Below are positions 1 to 11,889 of a DNA stretch of 64,000 nt, piece by piece. The notes below the pieces were generated by a model. The model did not search any database, had not been told where the DNA came from, and saw nothing but the letters and a program-made list of their open reading frames with translations. The stretch covers positions 23,522,066 to 23,586,065 of the forward strand of contig NC_012872.2 in assembly GCF_000003195.3 (NCBI RefSeq), in the 5' to 3' direction. A program made the position numbers and the translations under genes. Origin of the DNA: Sorghum bicolor. Taxonomy: Eukaryota > Streptophyta > Magnoliopsida > Poales > Poaceae. The stretch's first letter is position 1, and the number at the start of each line of letters is the position of its first letter.

Positions 1-1257
1 TCTGGGAAATGGCAAATAGTTGGTGTCGTAAAAATCTTTCCTCTTTTCTCCAGTTCTTGGTGGTTGTAGCAGATCTTCTGCTTCAACTGGGCTTTCTTCT
101 TCTATCACTGTTGGTTGCACTGGTGCTGATGTTCTTTGTTTCTCTTTTGGGTATGGTGGATCTCTAGTAGCTTTACCTCCTCTAGTAGTTATATTCTTTA
201 CCTGCTCAATGTTAGTAGCAACAGACAGTGCAGCAGCTAACTTTATTAATTTAAGCTCTACCCTTTTATTAAGAGTGTTTTTCTCATCAAAGGAAGTTAG
301 TAGAAAATCCATTTTATTGTGTATATCTTTTAGAGATTATTCATTTGTATCTAGCCTTTGTTTAACTTCATCATTAATTTTGGTTTGTTGAGCAATTATC
401 TCTTTTAATGAAAGTTGCTTGAAAGTATTACCTGAATTCATACCTTTGCTATTGGGTTGACTTGAAGTTGGTTGATGTTTGTATGCTGTCTCAATGGCCC
501 TTTGATCTTCTTTGAACTTGGCCCTCTGGTCAATCCAATGGAGCAAATTTTCCATCTTAGTTGATAATGCATTTACTTCTTCCGGTATTTCTTCAGTTTG
601 ATGACATTGTTGAGCTTTATCTTGGAACCAGCTTTGGTTTTCTGCTATCTTATCCAAAAGTATCTTTGCTTTTCCAGTTGTAAGCTCCAAGAATGATCCT
701 TTAGCAGATGCATCTAGGCACTCACGAGCCTTCTGGGTTAATCCATGGTAGAAGGTCTGCATAAGTAACCATGTGGCCATTCCATGGTGAGGACAATCTG
801 ATATGTATCCTTGAAAACGCTCCCATGCTTCTGAAATGGCTTCTGTCTTCTGCTGTTGGAAACTGACAATATTTCCTCTTAAGGCAGTTGTTTTGCCTAT
901 AGGGAAAAACTTTGATAGAAAGGCATTTGACAAGTTCGTCCAGTTGTTGATGTTATCTTGATGAGTGTAGAACCACTTCCTCGCTTTTCCTTCTAGTGAG
1001 AATGGAAAGAGGCGAAGCAGTATGACGTCTTTGTCAACTCCATTGATGTGGATTGTGCTTCCAATCTCTAAGAAATTCTGCAAGTGTGCACTGGCATCTT
1101 CATGTGCCTTTCCACTGAATTGTGTAGCTTGTACCAAATTGATGAGACTTGACTTGAGCTCAAACTCAGGTATTCCTTCTTCTACTGCAAATCTTGGACC
1201 AGTTGGAATGTTGTCAAGACTTGGAGCAGAGAATTCTTGCAAGGTCTTTTGTGCCAT
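1..1257 (-). pseudogene. gag: TE-A gag (nucleocapsid precursor), one in-frame stop, incomplete at left edge
   Basis: Gag packages element RNA into cytoplasmic virus-like particles. The reading frame opens with ATG at 1255-1257 and encodes a Retrotrans_gag capsid domain: the block FPFSLEGKARKWFY, then FLSKFFPIGKT and AWERFQGYISDCPHHG, matches the Tat/Athila capsid pattern. A TAA at 337-339 interrupts it, but the same frame continues to the window edge with a lysine-rich tail that includes TTRGGKATRDPPYP, a linker usual just ahead of the protease in this lineage. The gene is therefore nearly intact, with a single nonsense change. TE-F gag (from 42527) is the closest relative in the window. I see no zinc knuckle before the edge. 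Recent decay is more likely than programmed readthrough, because the stop is not at the position of the TE-F stop. Confidence 0.85.
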
Positions 1258-1584
1258 AGCTTCAGCAATTGGTAGCTAGCTTCTTCTTCTCTAGATTGCT
1301 TTGGTTCTGATGATGAAGAGTTGAATGTACCCAAAGTCAATCCTGTTATACCCTGTATAAAAATATAAATATAGAAAAACAACAGGGTGAACCTGCCAAA
1401 GCAGCGGTGCCATGTTATGATTTCTCACTTAGTAGCTGTTTTTATGCAATTATTTCTCTATAGTCTAGTCTAATATTTTATATGAATAACCTTGGTTGAT
1501 TTTCTGGCTTTCCTTAATATTACCCTTTTGTTCCCTTTTATGACTTATTCCTGAGACTCATATAATTCCTATAATTCCTATAAG

Positions 1585-1602
1585 TCCCCGGCAACGGCAC
1601 CA
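1585..1602 (-). other. TE-A primer-binding site (tRNA-Asp)
   Basis: On the minus strand the site reads TGGTGCCGTTGCCGGGGA, which is complementary to the 3' end of plant tRNA-Asp(GUC) with one mismatch. It lies 8 bases inside the 5' LTR. First-strand cDNA synthesis starts here. Confidence 0.85.
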
Positions 1603-1610
1603 GAAATGCT

Positions 1611-3123
1611 TGTTGACACTAGCTAACACCACTTAGATACTAGGTTGTCATCCCTAGCATGGCGCCAGAGTGTACAAAGGTATTTATAAATGTAAAGGCT
1701 CTCTAGAAAATAATCTATTCTATCCGCAAGCGCACAGATAAAACACCTCATTGTAGCATTTCACCAGGATAAGTATTCCAGGTATCGTCATTTATAATTT
1801 TGCTCTAGGGATCTCGAGAAGATGGAATTAAATCAAGGGACAAAATCTATCAAGGCATAGACTAGAGATAAACTTGCAAGAACATGATTACTAATGAGAA
1901 ACTCGTCACACAGTCACTTACTCTAGCAGGGGGTAAACCATAAAGATAATGATAATAAAGTATAAGTTCATGGGTAGATAGCACAGCGATTAGAAAATAG
2001 ACTACTCCTCATATATGTAGGTGATGTCGGATTAGCTAGAGAATGGATTCTAAGTTATCTACTAACTACTAAGTCATAATCTACTCTAGTTATCTACAGG
2101 ATCATATATAGCATAAAAGACTATTCATTCATGTATAAGGAACATTGATAAAGTAAATCAGAGCATCGCATGACTTACTCCACAATACCGGTTCTGCCTG
2201 TCCTATCAACGGAGGGTGGACTATATAAGAATCAACGAAGCTGTCACTATCGCTTACTACCACACGACTCGGCCAATAGGATACATTTGCAGATAAATAA
2301 CATCTAAGCACCACGCTCACATGTGATCTATCACCTAACTCCCTCGCGTCAAGAGCTAAGCGCTTTGCAAACTTATACATAAACTCATTATCAATTAGAA
2401 CTATATCAAATATAGAACTAGAGCAAACTAAGAACATAATAATTAGAGACATAATGCAATTAGAACAATAGAATTAGAGAAAGATATGAATAATACCAAT
2501 CTTTATTACCGAAGATCCGAATCCAGAGCGTAGTGCTCTACTTCTCTAATTGCTATCTAATCAAACCTCTAAACTTGAAGGATTAGGGAGTAGCTAATTC
2601 TAATTCTCTGTGGGAGAGAGATCTAAACCCTAACTTTGATGGCTACCTCTGAATAATGATTTCTCCTCCCTCCTCCAGGGGCCAGGGGGTCTGGTTTTAT
2701 AGTCCCCTCAAGTGAACGTGAGCCATTGGATCAAACCGACATAGATTGTATGGTTTAGATTGATCCTTTAGGTCGGTGGAGTCTTGCCCCGAAGCAGAGT
2801 CCTGGTTGGCTTCCTGGCCAGGGCGGGCGCCCAAGGGGGGTGGGCAGGCGCCCAGCCCCCGAGCCCGAATCGCCTCCCGTTCGTTCCCGTGGCTTCTGGA
2901 TCCTTCTAGACTGAGGAAAATTGCGCGGCACGTAATTATCTCGTTGTAAACATGACATGTGGGCCTTCTCTCCATATTTTCTGTTAAACCCCTGCAGAAA
3001 TAGATAAACACCAAAACTCGTGGAATTCTGTCAGATAAAACCCTAATTCTAGATGTTTGTTTCATATTGATCCTTTTTCATGTTTATTTGATTATTAATT
3101 TTAGTACTTAAGGACCGTCAACA
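1611..3123 (-). repeat. TE-A 5' LTR (1513 bp)
   Basis: On the minus strand it runs from TGTTGACGGTCCTTAAG (3123) to a terminal CA (1611). The first 400 bases of U3 are clearly homologous to the LTRs of TE-C, TE-F and TE-H, including the conserved open frame at 2697-3065. The partner LTR is outside the window, so the insertion cannot be dated. Confidence 0.85.
2695..2701 (-). promoter_or_regulatory. TE-A LTR TATA box
   Basis: TATAAAA on the minus strand, followed 9 bases on by CCCCCTGGCCCCTGGAGG. The same TATA plus GC-rich block recurs in the LTRs of TE-C, TE-F and TE-H, which fits a core promoter and start region at the U3/R border. Confidence 0.7.
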
Positions 3124-3902
3124 CGGGGCCAGGAGCGATGTATGGACGCCAAATGTCGCCGATGTCCTGTTGCCGGTCGGCCACGTCGACGAGCTAAACT
3201 CTGAATCAGGCAACGCAATCACCGACTGATAGAGCAACTTCGACGATGATTAACTCCAAACCAAAGCGAGTTAGGAGATGGTGTAGTTGACAAAGTTATA
3301 GTACTAGCTGAGTTCTACAACATTGTCAACTAGAACAAAAGCCAGATCGGCCTGGATTGAGAGATATGAGGTTTTCAAAATCGATCGAGCAAACTGTTGC
3401 GTTCCTAGAATTAGAAAATTTTTCTAAGTGTTGGAAACATCCCCAAATCTGCCTTGTGGGTCACTTTGAGCTAGATGTGATCATTTACATGAGATGGCCA
3501 TAAAACAACTTTTGTTCCTTATAAAATTTTCTACAACTTTGCTGTAGAAAGTTTTGACATGCAAACATTTTATGAAACACTTTTAAAAGCCTAAGCAAAA
3601 GAGGTTTCTAGGGCCTATACATGTAAGTATGACTTAAGTGATTATTTTGGGGAAGTGATCAACATGAACATTGTTCATAAGGTTGAGTTAAGTATAGATA
3701 TACTAATTACCAAGGCTTAACACACAAGCATGAGCATGGTTCACACAAACACAAGCATAGGAAGCATAATTAATCAAGTTAAAGCACACTCAAGCATAAA
3801 ATGACATGGCTCAAGGTAGATGATGATCATGATATGCGTGAGTAGAAGATGATGCTCATGTTATGCATATGATTTATGCAACCATAACACTGGGGTGTTA
3901 CA
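3124..3902 (-). repeat. TE-B 3' LTR, 5' portion (U3 start)
   Basis: Matches 40186-40736 joined to 48635-48793, the same part of the 5' LTR. It ends on the plus strand with TGGGGTGTTACA directly beside the purine tract. Relative to the 5' LTR it has about 40 extra bases near 3395-3440 and about 35 near 3630-3665. TE-A cuts it at 3123. Confidence 0.85.
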
Positions 3903-3918
3903 GTCGTCCCCCCTTACA
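3903..3918 (-). other. TE-B polypurine tract
   Basis: Minus strand TAAGGGGGGACGAC, immediately upstream of the 3' LTR terminus TGTAACACC. This is the second-strand cDNA primer of LTR retrotransposons. Confidence 0.8.
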
Positions 3919-3924
3919 AAAATC

Positions 3925-6900
3925 TCATCCCAAGATTTGGAAGCTTACTGATTTTCGAAGAATGTTTTGTAAACTTCTTTTAAAATAATTCTCTGATTCC
4001 CAAGTGGCATCTTCCTCCCCGTGGTTACTCCACAATACCTTGTAGAACTTAACCACACGATTACGAGTCACCCGTTCCTTGCGGTCAAGAACCACTACAG
4101 GTTTCTCCTTGTACACCAAGTCAGATTTCAACTTTATGTCCCGAACTTCCACTCGTTCCTCCGGAACAAGAAGGCACTTCTTCAATTGTGATACGTGGAA
4201 GACAGGAAAAATAGCCCGAAGCTCAATTGGTAGTTGAACTTTGTACGCTATGTTCCCTTTCCTTTTGAGAATCCAATAAGGTCCCTCATAACGAGTTGCA
4301 AGCTTTCGCTTGACTCCGAACCTTTGTACGCCCTTCATCGGAGACACCGACTGCAAACTCAATCGGCTTCCTTCTCTTATCAGCATAACTTTTTTGACGA
4401 GCTTGAGCAGCTTCCAGATGTTGCTGGATGGTACGGAGTTGCTGCTCCGCTTCGTTCACAAAATCGATGCCATAATACCTTCGTTCCTAGGATTCCACCC
4501 AATTCAACGGGGTTCGAAACTTTCGACCATACAGGGCTTCGAATGGAGCCATCTTGATACTCTCTTGATAACTATTGTTATAAGAGAACTCAGCTAACGG
4601 CAACCACTTAACACAAGAACCCTTGGAGGAGAGAGCACATGCCCTCAACATGTCTTCTAGGATTTGGTTGACCCGTTCAGTTTGGCCTGCCGTTTGGGGA
4701 TGATATGCCGAACTACGGACCAAGTGAGTACCTATCTGCTCATGTAGACACTCCCAGAAATGGGCAGTGAACTGTGGCCCATGATCTGATATGATAGTTC
4801 GAGGCACACCATAATGATGGACAATGTGCTCGAAGTACAACTCCGCATACTGATGTGGATGGTAATCAGTTCGAACTGGAATAAGACGAGCAACCTTGGT
4901 CATACGGTCTACAATCACCCAGATAGAGTCGTAACCCTTGACAGAAGTTGGGAGTCCAACAATGAAATCCATGCTGACTTCTTCCCATTTCCAACCAGGA
5001 ATTGATAAGGGTTGAAGTAAGCCTGCTTTCATGTGAACGGCCTTCACACGACAACAATTGTCACAACGAGCGACAAAAGCAGCAATCTCCTTTTTCATCT
5101 TTGTCCACCAAAACAGAGGTTTCAGATCCTGATACATCTTGCTACTACCAGGATGGATAGACAACTTGGATGAATGTGCTTCGGACAAGATCTGATTTCG
5201 CAGCTCACGGTCTTTGGGGACCACAAGTCGATCTTTGAACCAAAGAATTGTGTTTTCATCGACCCGGAAGTGCTTGGTTTCTTCTTCCTTCATTTTCCTC
5301 TTTATATGGTGGATGCCCACATCGGTTTGCTGCAATTCAATGACTCAATTGCGAAGGGTACTCTCTAGAGAAATCTGGTAGAGCACAAGTGGGTGCATAA
5401 GATGTGACAATAATGGATCTTCCACCTAAACTGAGGGACAATGCGCTTTCCGACTCAAGGCATTCGCAACCACGTTTGCCTTGCCCGGATGGTAGTGCAC
5501 TTGTAGATTATAATCTTTAATCAACTCAAGCCACCTTCGCTGCTGCATGTTCAATTCAGGTTGAGTGAAGATGTACTTGAGACTCTTATGATCCGTGTAA
5601 ATATTGCACAGATTACCCAACAAATAGTGCCTACAGATTTTCAAACCATGAACAAATGCAGCCAGTTCTAAGTCGTGAGTAGCGTAATTTACCTCATGCT
5701 TTCGAAGTTGCTGCGAGGCATACGTGATAACACATTCTTCCTGCATCAGCACACAGCCTAGACCAATACCCGACGCGTCACAAAAGACATCGAAGGGCTT
5801 CTCGATATCAGGTTGAGCTAGGACAGGAGCCGATGTTAGCAGTGTCCTCAGCTTGTGGAATGCCTCTTCACACTCAGGCGTCCACACAAACTTCTAATTT
5901 TTCTGGAGTAGGCGAGTCATAGGCTTGGATATCTTTGAGAATTCCAGAATGAATCGACGATAATACCCCGCCTACCCAGAAAACTCCTAAACTCGTGCAC
6001 TGAAGTTGGAACTTTCCAATCCAGCACTTCTTGCACCTTAGCCGGATCCACCGATATGCCTTCTTCACATAAGACATGGCCCAAGAAAGGTACTTTCTTC
6101 AGCCAAAACTCGCAGTTGCTGAACTTAGCATGAAGCTAATGCTCACGCAAACGTGACAACACTACACGCAGATGCTCTACATGCTCCTCTTCATTGCAAG
6201 AATATACCAAGATATCATCAATGAAGACCACCACAAACTTGTCCAATTCGGGCATGAACACCGAATTCATGAGATACATGAAGTGAGCAGGTGCATTTGT
6301 AAGACCGAAGGACATGACGAGATACTCATACAACCCATACCTCGTCGAGAAAGCTGTCTTAAGTACATCTTCAGGACGGATCTTGATCTGATGGTACCCA
6401 TATCGCAAATCAATCTTGTAGAATACCTTGGCTTTAGACAATTGATCAAACAAGATATCAATGCGAGGAAGAGGGTATTTATTCTTGATGGTCACTGCAT
6501 TCAGGAGACGATAGTCCACACACATGCGCAAGGACTGATCATTCTTCTTCACAAAGATATCCGGGCAACCCTAAGGAGAAGAACTAGGATGGATAAGACC
6601 CTTCTTCAACAACACATTCAACTGGGTCTTAAGCTCAGCTAGCTCCTTTGGTGGCATTCTATAAGGTCTTCAAGAGATAGGAGTGGTACCTAGAATCAAT
6701 TCAATTTTGAACTCCACATCCCGATCTGGAGGAAGCCCGGGTAAATCATCAGGGAATACATCCGGGAACTCACCGAAATATCCTTGATGGTCCTAGATGT
6801 AACTGCGTTCATCGTGCTACGGATATCAATATCCCAAGGAAGTTGCACTATGAACGCCTCTTTGGTATTCGGGTCTCTCAACATCACTACACGAGTGGTG

Positions 6901-7271
6901 GTGTCGATAAGAACTCCTTTGCCACTCATCCACTTCATACCCAAAATTACATCTATACCCACACCGGGTAAACCAACCAGAACAGCAAGAAACTGACGAT
7001 CTCCTATTTCCAGAGTTGCCCCCAAAACCAATTGATTGGTAGAAATATCATTCCCAGCAGCACTAATGCAATAACTACCCTTATCAAGTGTAATTGCCTT
7101 GAGATTATGCTTAGACACAAAGTCTGAACTCACAAAAGAATGTGATGCTCCTGAATCAAAAAGCACAAGTGCATCACATTGGTTAACCAGATACTTACCA
7201 GCCGTAACTACCTCACCAGCAGGGATTGCCTCCACGGTTGTGTAGTGAACACGCCCCTGGCGGACGTTCCC
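3925..7271 (-). pseudogene. pol: TE-B pol (protease, RT, RNase H, integrase, chromodomain), degenerate
   Basis: Polyprotein for proteolysis, cDNA synthesis and integration. Read leftwards: retropepsin with LFDSGASHSFVS near 7130-7165; reverse transcriptase with FIDDILVYS at about 6200-6225; RNase H with [12 protein letters not shown] near 5750-5795; zinc-binding integrase N-terminus (CDNC near 5070); integrase core with [16 protein letters not shown] and an E in GQTERVNQ; integrase C-terminus with [12 protein letters not shown]; then a chromodomain-like tail with VLDRKERVTRN and WSNHGEEDATWE at about 3980-4120. The chromodomain places it in the Tekay (Del) chromoviruses. Stops or frameshifts break it near 4386-4487, 5335-5426, 5880-6135 and 6553-6695, and an in-frame TAA at 7272-7274 separates it from gag. 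No active enzyme can be made. TE-D has the intact equivalent. Confidence 0.88.
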
Positions 7272-8281
7272 TTAGTTGCCCTTCTTTGGCGAGTAAGGAC
7301 AATTGCTCTGCCAGTGCCTGGTCTGATTGCAGTTCCAGCACGGACGGTTGGTAGGTGGAGTCTTGGCATAGCTGGGATCTGTGTTGCCCCTAGGAAGAGC
7401 AATAGAGTACCCCTTGCAGAAACCCGTCTTCGCCTGATTCTTCTTCACTGGAGGGCGATACCGTTGGTTAGGAGTTGGAGCACGGTACGGGGGTCTAGCT
7501 GCCACTGGAGCCTTGGACTGAGATGCCCCTGCCCCGACATCAAAAGCCCTCTTGCGAGTCTTGGTCGCAGTGTACACAGTGTTGTAGTTCTCTTGGGTGA
7601 GAGCATCACTGACAAACTCATTGAAAGTTGCACACTTAGAGCGGCCCATAGTTTTCAGCAACTTGGAGCCAGACCCTGCTTGAAGCTAGCAATCTTCTTC
7701 GTCTCAGTGTTCACAAACTCCGAAGCATACCTTGACAGGTGATTGAAAGCATGCAAGTACTCCTTCAGAGTTTTGTTTCCCTGAGTTAACTGCATGAACT
7801 CAGTATGCTTCATCTCCATGACACCAAGAGGGATAAAATGGCCCTTGAAAGCCTCATAGAAGATATTCCAATCAAGCACAGTATTGTTGGGGAGAGCCTC
7901 CCGATACTGATTCCACCAGATGCCTGCCGGATCCTGCAGTTGGTGAGCTGCATACTCGGCCTTCAAACCCTCGGTCAGCCAAAGCAAGCGAAACTTTTGT
8001 TCCACCATGTTCAACCACTCCTCACCTTGAAGGGGTTCTTCAGCCTCTCTAAAAGATGGGGGCTTTGTATCCATGAAATCCTTGAAGCTACTGTACTGGT
8101 TAGGTGCTAGCCCTTCTTGTGCATTACAACCACCCTGATTTGCCATCCGGTTGATGGTCTCAGTGAGCATCCTCTGATTTTCCACCATCATTTGCATCAG
8201 CTCAGCTGGATTTGGTGGTGGAGGAGGAGGGGGTGGGTTCATGTTCGCACGCTGTTCCGCACCTTGAGTGCCACGAGACAT
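7272..8281 (-). pseudogene. gag: TE-B gag, frameshifted
   Basis: Begins at ATG 8279-8281 with a proline run, then a Retrotrans_gag capsid domain (WLNMVEQKFRLLWLTEGLKA, WWNQYREALPN, GHFIPLGVMEMKHTEFMQLT). A frameshift near 7655-7661 moves the remainder into another frame, which holds a CCHC zinc knuckle CWNCNQTRHWQSNC (CX2CX4HX4C) near 7305-7350 that binds element RNA. The frame then runs to a TAA at 7272-7274. The codons beyond the TAA continue in frame into the protease, so gag and pol were formerly one open frame, as in TE-D. TE-C lies 224 bases upstream of the start codon. Confidence 0.85.
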
Positions 8282-8500
8282 CTGTAAAAATACAGTGAGT
8301 GAGTATTGATGATGATAAGATTTGCCGTAGAAGAACTTATATTCATGCCTGAAAGTATTCGAGAGAATAGTTTACAGAAAAGACACAATAATTCAATTCC
8401 ACAAAACAACATCACCAATCCAATACATGACAGAGATATCCGTAATATGCACAACGCAGAAAAACATCGTCATCACCGATCGAACATGATAAAGTTACAC

Positions 8501-8505
8501 ATTGG
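8501..8505. repeat. TE-C target-site duplication, left copy
   Basis: ATTGG here and again at 15888-15892, exactly flanking the TG...CA termini of TE-C. A 5-bp duplication is standard for gypsy integrases and shows that both ends of the insertion are intact. Confidence 0.9.
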
Positions 8506-9788
8506 TGTTGGGTATTTTAAACGCAAACAGAAAAATCCGCAAGCGCACGGATACCGATGTAGCTTTCACCCGGGAGTATTCCAGAGTATCGATTTTCCAC
8601 AGGGAACGTGAGTGTACTAATTAAAATCAAAGATCGCCCAAGGATAACTATATAATTATTTTTGGTGGGAAGAGAGGAAGTTTCCTGAGAGTTCTCTAGT
8701 TGATCTAAGAATCAAGAATTACTTCAAGATTATCTATTTCGAGACATCAGAGCACTAACCACAGAAAGAGATGAGAAGGGGGCTAGGAAGGTCTGACTAC
8801 GGTCCTACAAACACTGATCCGAACGAGGTGGAATACGTCGACCGTTAGGGCTGTCACTGCCCTAAGGCTACCACAACAATCCACAGGATTGGGTGCAATA
8901 CCAGGTAATTGCAAGACTAAACACCACGTCTAATCTATTAATTACTACTCTAATGTTTCAAAGATTAGAGCACTTGATGCAAGTGGGAATCCAATAAATA
9001 ACTTGAATGTAAATAAAAGTAATTAAAGTACTCAGGAATTATGAATTGAAGAACCTGGAGAACGATGAAGAACGAACCAGTTGCTGCAAAAGTACAATGT
9101 TGAGGAAGATCCGACAGATCCGGCTCCTCCTCCTCCGCTCTCCTCTTCTCTCTCCCTATTTTCTAGATTACAACTAGAACTAACTAGAACTAGAACTAGA
9201 GGAACTAGAACTGGAACTAGATGAACTAGAACTAGAACTAGATGAACTAGAGGTAGAACTAGAATAACTAGAGGGATCCTCTCTACTTGGATGCAGAATT
9301 GAAACCCTAACTTTGATTCTGTAGAAGAGGTATGATCTCCAGGGGCCAGGGGGCCTTGCTTATATAGTCTTTTCAGATGAATCTGGACCGTTGGATCAAA
9401 CCGACATTGATTGAACGGTTATTGTTGATCCTTTTGGTCGGTGGAGCGTAATCCCCGAATTGGACTCTGATTGGGCAACACAGGTGGGCGGGCGCCCTCA
9501 GGACTAGGGCGGGCGCCCTGTCCCTGAGCCCTCTCGGCCTCCGCTTCGGTCCCGTGGCTTCTGGAGTCTTCTAGATGATAGAAAATTGTGCGGCACGTTA
9601 ATATCTCTATGTAAACCCGACGTGTGGGCCTTTCATCCGTATTTCCTGATAACCCCTTGTAGAAATAAACAAACACCAAAACTCGTGGAATTTTGTTAGA
9701 TAAAACCTTAAGTCTGTGTGTTGGTTGCATTTGGATCCTTTTCCATGATTAATTGATGGTTAAATATGAGCATTAAGGACCGTCAACA
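8506..9788 (-). repeat. TE-C 3' LTR (1283 bp)
   Basis: Plus-strand ends TGTTGGGTATTTT and CCGTCAACA. Same length as the partner at 14605-15887, with scattered single-base differences. TATATAA (minus) at 9360-9366 corresponds to the promoter of the 5' copy. Confidence 0.93.
9172..9271. repeat. AACTAG-type simple repeat in TE-C LTR
   Basis: About 100 bases of imperfect AACTAGAACTAG units with GAGG and ATG interruptions, repeated in the partner LTR at 15271-15371. It lies downstream of the LTR TATA box in transcription order, hence in the transcribed leader. Confidence 0.85.
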
Positions 9789-9803
9789 AGAACCCCCAAG
9801 CTT
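9789..9803 (-). other. TE-C terminal polypurine tract
   Basis: Minus strand AAGCTTGGGGGTTCT abutting the 3' LTR. Near-identical purine tracts also occur inside the element at 11429-11443 and 13948-13963. Confidence 0.8.
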
Positions 9804-11829
9804 AACCTTTGCTCGTCCCTGAGCAAAGATGAACTCAAGAGTTTCTGCAGTGGTTTCATGCCTTAAAGATAGACATGCGTTCAAACAAGATCTCATCTCT
9901 AGGTTAGAGTAAACTGTCAAGATTTAAACTTACTCATATTACCTTCCACCATGGGGCTTGCAACCGTCACTTATGTCTTGAGCAGTTAAAAGATAGAACG
10001 GTCTAGTCAAGCGACATGTCTCTTGTTCTTCGATTAACTATTGCTCTGGAGTTTTTGTGGATTTTCAAATAAAACTCAGAGATTCCTTGTATGACTCTCT
10101 CTAGTCTCTCTTTTGTGGTATTTCTGGATCCTTACCAAGGCAGTAATGGTGTATGCCTTCTCTCAAAGTATGTGGTATTTTTGGTATAAGGCATAGTGGC
10201 ATTGCCTTCTCTCTCACCCTACTCTAATAAGGTTTTGATATCTAGAGCTCATAGGTGGGAGACAGCTAATACATACTTACAAGACATTTATTGCATAGTC
10301 AAACCATGGATCTAGAAGAACAAGTCAATAAGTCAAATCAAGATGTGCATGTGTGGTGAATGAATGGTGTATGGTGATGATGGTGATAACAATGGTGAAA
10401 GTCTAATTCTACTTGTGCTCTTTTGAGGGATACATACCTTTCTTGCTCTTTTGAAACTTTTTGAGGAGAATGAGATGCTCTATATTTTCTTTTTCTTTCT
10501 CTCAGGTGGGTATCTTGTACCCCTAATTCTACTGTCGGACACTTGTCCATTTTTACCTCTCGTCTCACTTTTTTCTTCTTTCGAGGTTCCGGGCACGTGC
10601 CCCTTTTTCTTTCCTCGTATCTCCCCTTTTTTTAGAGCACTCATCTCTTGAAATAATATAGCAAGTGGTAGTAACCAAGATAACTTGAGCATTTATTTCA
10701 CATGGGAAAAACAGAAATGTTTTTGACTATTCTCTCCCGGATTAGGAGTAGAATATTTTTGGGTGGTTCTGGAGATGGAAATGGGTGGATATATGTGGAT
10801 GCATACTTCCGGAGTAGAAGCAGCATGTGTGAGTGAACGTGCAACTGAATCTTGATTTTAACCGCATGACAAGCTCCTAAGGGTCTAAACAGCTTGACCA
10901 CACTCAATGCTCATAAGTAGTAAAAAGTAAATGTGTGGCTCAAAGTCTAGCAAGCATGTATATATGGCTGTGGTAGGAATTTAAACTCTCATCATACAGG
11001 AACTCATCATGTGTTATTTTTAATATTTTCAAAGATAAAATTCTCCAGAATTCTAGCATCTCTAGGAACAGATAAACAGCAGCTCAACCTTCCCATATCA
11101 TATCCGTTAATGACTTAGACTTCAGATCAAGTACTCTTCCCACAAGTTCAGGTTTAGAGCAAATCTTAATTAATAACAGTCATGCCTAAACTTGAGAGAG
11201 ATTTCAATTTTGAGAACTAGTCATGGCAGAGCAACGATTCATCGTTTCCATGTGAGAGCTTATCATGAGGGTTCATAGCAAACTTTATTTATTTATTTAT
11301 TTAGCAAACTAAGCAAAGATATATATATAAGCACAAAATCTTTATTTGGGTTTTTATGATTATGCATCTTTTTATTATTAGAGTAAAGTATAAACGTGAG
11401 TAGAACACATAGCTGGAAAATGGGGGTGCTCTCCCCCAAGCTGGATTTTGACGCAATTTCTTCTGATGTAGCTAGCAGGTGGCCGAGGTGTATTTGAATG
11501 TCGGCAGCACCCTGACAGCGATTAGGATGTCCTCAGTCTGCTAGTCTTCTTTAATCCTTGAATTCTATGGAGCTCAAATAGACAACAAAGCTTTGTGGAA
11601 CTCTTGGCAAGGCGTTCAGTGTTTTTAAGTCCTCCGAACGGGACTCTCCATTTTCTCAGTCGTCCTGGGATTCGCTGGATGGCGTAGTCGGTGGTTCCGG
11701 CAGCGCCTGCTCTTCATGTATAACTATCTTCTCTCGACACACCTGACTCGGTGCTATGGTCTCCTCAGGACAGTTCTATTCAAGTTGTATGTCTTCAGAC
11801 CTTACCACTTCTCCTTCGTAGTCTGCCCA
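9804..11829 (-). other. TE-C long 3' non-coding segment, conserved with TE-F
   Basis: No credible coding frame over 2 kb. Several blocks match 44750-46960 of TE-F on the other strand: around 10390-10650 a purine-rich stretch with GACAAGTGTCCGACAGTAG and ATACCCACCTGAGAG, around 10860-11170 the block near GCTTGTCATGCGG, and around 11429-11600 an internal purine tract with its flank. Conservation in two diverged elements suggests a cis function (packaging, export or priming) or shared recent ancestry. Confidence 0.7.
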
Positions 11830-11889
11830 TTAGTCCTTAATGATTTGCCTCCTCTGGTTGCGGTTGTGTTGTCTTCTTCTTGTCCTGAC

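Larger units (their letters stand above)
1..3123 (-). mobile_element. TE-A: Tat-type Ty3/gypsy retrotransposon, 5' part only (5' LTR, leader, gag)
   Basis: The element reads leftwards: 5' LTR (1611-3123), primer-binding site, short leader, then gag running to the left window edge. The LTR begins TGTTGACGGTCCTTAAG and ends in CA, and the primer site matches plant tRNA-Asp, as in Tat and Athila elements. It sits in the 3' LTR of TE-B: the sequence from 3124 resumes TE-B LTR sequence that is also found at about 40190. The pol region and 3' LTR, if present, lie outside the window, so the target duplication (candidate CGGGG at 3124-3128) cannot be confirmed. Its gag is homologous to that of TE-F, and its LTR belongs to the family shared by TE-C, TE-F and TE-H. 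Confidence 0.85.

Noticed and set aside
1585..1602. tRNA-like 3' ends at the four tRNA-Asp primer sites
   Set aside because: Only the 17-18 base acceptor complement is present; there is no tRNA body, so these are primer-binding sites.
9172..9271. AACTAG repeat as a CRISPR or satellite array
   Set aside because: Short imperfect simple repeat without spacers, confined to the two TE-C LTRs.
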